A stretch of 8,242 bases of DNA, from contig UQUD01000082.1 of NCBI GenBank assembly GCA_900544225.1, positions 1-8,242 on the forward strand, given 5' to 3'. Origin of the DNA: an uncultured Collinsella sp. Its GTDB lineage: Bacteria; Actinomycetota; Coriobacteriia; Coriobacteriales; Coriobacteriaceae. Both the position numbers and the translations under genes were made by a program. This document shows, in pieces, positions 5,189 through 8,242 of this stretch (position 1 is the first letter of the stretch; every line of letters starts with the position of its first letter). The notes beneath the pieces were generated by a model, which was not told where the DNA came from, searched no databases, and was given only the letters and a program-made list of their open reading frames with translations.

Positions 5189-7078
5189 ATGGAGATGGAT
5201 GACAACAAACGTAGACGGAATATGATTCTCTACGTGCTCATCGCCTTCGTCGTCTACCTCGTGCTCTCGACCGTTCTGTTCCCTAACATCGGTCACACGC
5301 AGCAGATTACGAAGACCGATTACTCGACGTTTGTCAAAGCGCTCGATAAGAAGAGCGTTGACAAGGTCGAGTACAACACGGACGATTACACGATTTATTA
5401 CACCAAAAAGGGCGAGGACGAGAACATCGCCTACAAGACGACCGGCGTGCCGAATGACGCGGGCTTTACCGATCGTGTGCTTGAATCCGGTGCGTCCCTG
5501 GAGTCGGTCGTTCCCGATAAAAACTCGGGTCTGATGACCTACTACCTGCTCACGCTCATCCTTCCCATGGCGATTTTCTTCCTCATCGGCTGGTGGCTCA
5601 ACCGCCGCATGAAGAAGGCCATGGGCGATGACGGCCCGTCGATGAACTTCGGCGGCGGCTTTGGCGGTGGCGGACTGGGTAAATCCGGCGCTCGTGTAAT
5701 CGCCTCCAAAGATGTGGGCGTGACCTTTAAGGATGTCGCTGGCCAAGAAGAGGCCAAGGAATCCCTCAAGGAGGTCGTCGACTTTCTGGAGAAGCCGCAG
5801 CGCTACGAGGAAATTGGCGCCAAGCTGCCGCGCGGTGCTCTCCTTGTTGGCCCTCCGGGTACCGGTAAGACCCTACTCGCCAAGGCTGTGGCCGGCGAGG
5901 CGGGCGTGCCGTTCTTTAGCATTTCGGGCTCTGAGTTCGTCGAGATGTTTGTCGGCCGCGGCGCCGCCAAGGTTCGCGACCTGTTTAAGCAGGCCAAGGA
6001 AAAGGCCCCGTGTATCGTGTTTATCGACGAGATCGATACCATCGGCAAAAAGCGTGACGGCGGCGGCTTTAGCGGCAATGATGAGCGCGAGCAGACGCTC
6101 AACCAGTTGCTGACCGAGATGGACGGCTTCGATAACCACAAGGGCATCGTCGTCCTCGCTGCCACCAACCGTCCCGACAGCCTTGACCCGGCCTTGCTGC
6201 GCCCCGGCCGTTTTGACCGCCGCATCCCCGTTGAGCTGCCCGACCTGACCGGCCGCAAGAACATCCTCGAGCTGCATGCGAAGAGCGTGAAGACGCAGCC
6301 GCCGATCGACCTGTCCGCGATTGCCCGCGCCACCCCCGGCGCCTCGGGCGCCGACCTGGCCAACATCATCAACGAGGGCGCCCTGCGTGCCGTCCGCGAG
6401 GGGCGCAAGCGCGCGACCCAGGATGATTTTGAGGAGTCGGTGGAGGTCGTCATCGCCGGACAGCAGCGTAAGTCCACGGTGCTGTCCGACCACGAGAAGC
6501 AGGTCGTTTCCTACCACGAGATCGGCCATGCTATCGTCGCCGCCCGCCAGAAGGGGTCTGCGCCGGTCACCAAGATCACCATCGTGCCGCGCACGAGCGG
6601 CGCTCTGGGCTACACCATGCAGGTTGAGGAGGATGAACGCTTCCTGACCACGCGCCAGGAGGTATTGGACAAGCTCGCTGTCTACTGCGGCGGACGTGCC
6701 GCCGAGGAGCTTATTTTTGGCGAGATGACGACCGGCGCAGCCAACGATATCGAGCAGGCCACCAAGCTCGCCCGCAACATGGTGACGCGCTTTGGTATGT
6801 CCGATGAGTTTGGCATGATGGCGCTCGGTACCGTGCAGAATGCGTATCTCAACCAGGACACGTCGCTCACCTGCGCCCCCGGTACGGCCGAGCGCGTGGA
6901 CGCAATTGTCGCCAAGCTGATCGAGGATGCGCACGATCGCGCCCTGCAGATCCTGAAGGAGAACAAGTTTAAGCTGCACGAGCTGGCTCGTTATCTGTAC
7001 AAGAAGGAGACGATCACGGGCGAGGAGTTCATGAATCTCCTCACGCGTGAGAATCCGCTGATGCCCAAGCAGCAGTAA
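5189..7078 (+). CDS. ftsH: ATP-dependent membrane zinc metalloprotease FtsH
   Basis: FtsH is a membrane-anchored hexameric AAA+ protease that unfolds and degrades misassembled membrane proteins and short-lived regulators. From ATG 5189 the product has 629 residues. After a KRRR stretch come TM1 (about 12-31), an extracytoplasmic domain, TM2 (about 117-140) and a Gly-rich linker. The AAA module has Walker A GPPGTGKT (from G221), pore-loop region MFVGRGAAKVRDLF, Walker B CIVFIDEID and second region of homology RPGRFDRRIPV. The protease domain has the zinc motif HEIGH (from H443) and third ligand Asp520 in TTGAANDIEQAT. HEIGH replaces the common HEAGH, and FVGRG the common FVGVG; both keep the essential pattern. 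GGAG (5176-5179) nine bases before 5189 decides this start; ATG 5174 would add five residues but lacks a ribosome site. Confidence 0.96.
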   Translation: MEMDDNKRRRNMILYVLIAFVVYLVLSTVLFPNIGHTQQITKTDYSTFVKALDKKSVDKVEYNTDDYTIYYTKKGEDENIAYKTTGVPNDAGFTDRVLESGASLESVVPDKNSGLMTYYLLTLILPMAIFFLIGWWLNRRMKKAMGDDGPSMNFGGGFGGGGLGKSGARVIASKDVGVTFKDVAGQEEAKESLKEVVDFLEKPQRYEEIGAKLPRGALLVGPPGTGKTLLAKAVAGEAGVPFFSISGSEFVEMFVGRGAAKVRDLFKQAKEKAPCIVFIDEIDTIGKKRDGGGFSGNDEREQTLNQLLTEMDGFDNHKGIVVLAATNRPDSLDPALLRPGRFDRRIPVELPDLTGRKNILELHAKSVKTQPPIDLSAIARATPGASGADLANIINEGALRAVREGRKRATQDDFEESVEVVIAGQQRKSTVLSDHEKQVVSYHEIGHAIVAARQKGSAPVTKITIVPRTSGALGYTMQVEEDERFLTTRQEVLDKLAVYCGGRAAEELIFGEMTTGAANDIEQATKLARNMVTRFGMSDEFGMMALGTVQNAYLNQDTSLTCAPGTAERVDAIVAKLIEDAHDRALQILKENKFKLHELARYLYKKETITGEEFMNLLTRENPLMPKQQ

Positions 7079-7096
7079 TACTGGTTGCGCAGTCTC

Positions 7097-7135
7097 AATC
7101 GCCCCATTTGAGTGTCCATCTCAAATGGGGCGATT
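7097..7135 (+). terminator. Perfect 16-bp-stem hairpin after ftsH
   Basis: AATCGCCCCATTTGAG (7097-7112) pairs fully with 7120-7135 around a seven-base loop. It lies 19 bases after the ftsH stop and is G+C-rich toward the base. No real T-tract follows beyond GATTT inside the right arm. The DUF523 ribosome site begins only six bases later, so it could also act as an attenuator or leader structure for that gene. Confidence 0.65.
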
Positions 7136-7154
7136 TGCGTAGGGAGAGTTGTAT

Positions 7155-7646
7155 ATGAAAATCGTGGTAAGTGCCTGCTTGATGGGCGAGAGCTGCAAGT
7201 ATAACGGGCTCGATAACTACCATCGCGAGCTGGTTGAAGCGTGCGAACGCACAGGGACCGAGGTACTCTTGGTGTGCCCTGAGGTCTTTGGCGGCCTGCC
7301 CACGCCGCGCAAGCCGTCCGAGATTGTTAACGGCGAGGTTCGTACCTGCGAGGGCATCTCGGTCGATCGCGAGTATCGCCTGGGCGCTCAACGTGCGCTC
7401 GATATGTGTGAGCAGGCAGGCGGTCCGTCCGAGATAGCTGTGTGCGTCTTGCAGGACCGTAGCCCCTCGTGCGGTGCGGGTCGCGTCTACGATGGCACCT
7501 TTAGCGGTACGCTCACCGCGGGCAACGGTGTTTTTGTCGATCTGCTGCTGCGTCACGGGTACCGCGTGATTCCGGCTAGCGAGTTCGATCCCAGCATGTT
7601 GGAACATTGTCCACAGCACTCGAACCCAACACTTCCTCACGGGTGA
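7155..7646 (+). CDS. DUF523 family protein
   Basis: The product has 163 residues with the full conserved core of DUF523, a small cysteine-containing family of unproven function. Visible blocks: VVSACLMGESCKYNG (4-18, with C8 and C14), LVCPEVFGGLPTPRKPSEI (39-57, C41), then VLQDRSPSCGAGRVYDGTFS (98-117, C106) and a GNGVFVDLLLRHGYRV segment. The four cysteines suggest metal or cluster binding, which is inference. ATG 7155 has GGGAG (7142-7146) eight bases ahead; a TTG at 7149 is less likely. The last 18 or so residues, after SEFD, run past the usual family end and lie antisense to a recombinase remnant, so the native C-terminus may have been replaced when the island joined here. Confidence 0.85.
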   Translation: MKIVVSACLMGESCKYNGLDNYHRELVEACERTGTEVLLVCPEVFGGLPTPRKPSEIVNGEVRTCEGISVDREYRLGAQRALDMCEQAGGPSEIAVCVLQDRSPSCGAGRVYDGTFSGTLTAGNGVFVDLLLRHGYRVIPASEFDPSMLEHCPQHSNPTLPHG

Positions 7647-7770
7647 CCGTTTTGGCATCATCCGTGAAGTTGATATTGAGTACGACCCGGTCATCAAAGA
7701 CGTAGACCGAGTTGACAAGCGCCGTACCCAGGCAGTCCCTCCCCGCGGTCCTCGCGCAGGAACGCGTACA
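7576..7770 (-). pseudogene. Remnant of the C-terminus of a large serine recombinase (frameshifted)
   Basis: Read on the complement, one frame gives ALVNSVYVFDDRVVLNINF, then DDAKTVTREEVLGSS, then a stop at 7576-7578. This matches the C-terminal strand region of large serine recombinases of ICEs and transposons, where LVNSVYVYDDR-like and T-x-T-x-E-E-V segments are typical. Just upstream the similarity jumps frame: VYAFLRED (about 7745-7770) lies in the neighbouring frame, so a frameshift falls around 7735-7755. The catalytic serine and resolvase domains are absent; only about 60 codons remain. It overlaps the DUF523 3' end antisense. It marks past integration or excision of a mobile element. 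Family assignment is from memory of the motif. Confidence 0.6.
7596..7607. other. Dyad ATGTT-GG-AACAT at the DUF523/recombinase junction, possible att remnant
   Basis: Five-bp perfect arms flank a GG centre, lying in the stretch where DUF523 and recombinase sequence meet. A wider inverted pair, GTTCGA (7583-7588) and TCGAAC (7620-7625), surrounds it but is not concentric. Large serine integrases use imperfect dyads with a non-palindromic central dinucleotide, so an attachment-site scar is possible. This is weak evidence. Confidence 0.25.
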
Positions 7771-7844
7771 CGGCCCTCCCGTCTCTTGCGCCCCTCCTGC
7801 CCCAAACCCTGCTAGGAGCGAGTGCAGCAAACTGGAAGTTTAAA

Positions 7845-8242
7845 TTAGTCTTTGCAAATAACCTTTGAACCTTCACCATCAATTACAATTCCCTGACGAT
7901 TGTTAATTGGGCATAGATTCAAATCCGAAAACTCAGTCATTATTTTCTCGGTAACTTTCTTAAATGGTGCTGTAAGATAATGCGGAAGAACATAGAAATC
8001 AATCAAATCAAGCCCTGCATCATCTTCTTGTGAGTAGTCCTCCGGCTTTTCATCCATTTGCTCGATATATTGGATGCTTGGAGCGCATATAATTGCGCCT
8101 GCCGACTCGCCGATCATCAATTTTCCATTTACCAATTCCTTTTTCAGCAACCCATCAGTTCTTGTTTTACGGAGTTGGTCCATAAGAAAGAAAGAATTTC
8201 CGCCGGTAAAATATATCACATCTGCATCTTCAAAAACAGACT
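7845..8242 (-). CDS. Peptidase E-like S51 family peptidase, 5' end beyond window
   Basis: S51 peptidases are cytoplasmic serine enzymes; the type member, PepE, cleaves Asp-X dipeptides. The 131 visible codons are the C-terminal two-thirds of a roughly 200-residue protein. They show DVIYFTGGNSFFL near the left edge of the fragment, the nucleophile elbow MIGESAGAII (Ser codon 8103-8105), GLDLIDFYVLPHY with the likely catalytic His (7980-7982), and a C-terminal RQGIVIDGEG segment. A GTG at 8219 would be a false start because family similarity continues upstream of it. Base composition is far more A+T-rich than the preceding genes, indicating transfer from a low-G+C donor, perhaps a firmicute. 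It lies behind the recombinase remnant. Substrate is not provable; related S51 members such as cyanophycinases are less similar. Confidence 0.85.
   Translation of the reverse strand, partial: SVFEDADVIYFTGGNSFFLMDQLRKTRTDGLLKKELVNGKLMIGESAGAIICAPSIQYIEQMDEKPEDYSQEDDAGLDLIDFYVLPHYLTAPFKKVTEKIMTEFSDLNLCPINNRQGIVIDGEGSKVICKD

Noticed and set aside
5873..6979. Long minus-strand reading frame inside ftsH
   Set aside because: It is antisense to the conserved AAA and protease motifs with no family features; a composition artefact.
7580..7592. GAGTTCGATCCCA resembling a tRNA T-arm
   Set aside because: No matching acceptor, anticodon or D-arm could be placed around it, and it encodes plausible DUF523 residues. 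A tRNA-derived att site cannot be excluded but is not supported.
1..8242. CRISPR array, rRNA, complete tRNA, or intact insertion sequence
   Set aside because: No regularly spaced direct repeats, conserved rRNA stretches, cloverleaf or intact transposase with inverted repeats were seen on either strand.

Overview
The window looks like chromosomal DNA of a high-G+C anaerobic actinobacterium of the Coriobacteriia, most likely Collinsella or a close relative. This rests on the G+C-rich codon use, the protein styles (clostridial-type ThyA and FtsH variants, a compact CobO, DUF523) and the lack of nitrogenase genes in view. The genus call is pattern recognition, not a database result.

Layout. Positions 1-548 (minus) hold the 5' part of one uninterrupted reading frame that joins a DUF134/UPF0251 helix-turn-helix domain to a NifX/NifB-type FeMo-cofactor-binding-like domain. 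A second, strong ribosome binding site and ATG sit exactly at the domain boundary. Positions 549-714 are a divergent control region with two near-identical TGACATATGTCA palindromes whose centres are 53 bp apart. Positions 715-2091 (plus) are a thyA-folA (thymidylate synthase, dihydrofolate reductase) operon, followed by two back-to-back hairpins. Next come a TrmH/SpoU-family RNA 2'-O-methyltransferase (2201-3115, plus) and a MATE-family efflux transporter (3239-4588, plus). The MATE gene is convergent with a small cobalamin adenosyltransferase, cobO (4611-5096, minus), and a palindrome lies in the 22-bp gap. ftsH (5189-7078, plus) is divergent from cobO. A perfect 16-bp-stem hairpin separates ftsH from a DUF523 gene (7155-7646, plus).

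The right end changes character. The last codons of DUF523 lie antisense to a frameshifted remnant of the C-terminus of a large serine recombinase (about 7576-7770, minus). Past about 7840 the DNA becomes markedly A+T-rich (23 G+C of 60 bases in 7861-7920, against 48 of 60 in 6301-6360) and carries the C-terminal two-thirds of a peptidase-E-like S51 peptidase (minus, running off the window). I read this as the edge of a horizontally acquired island joined to the core genome at the 3' end of DUF523.

Functionally, ThyA consumes methylene-tetrahydrofolate and yields dihydrofolate, which the adjacent DHFR reduces back. The RNA methyltransferase, FtsH and CobO are housekeeping functions. The least explained parts are the HTH-NifX fusion with its internal translation start and paired palindromes, and the recombinase-scarred junction on the right.
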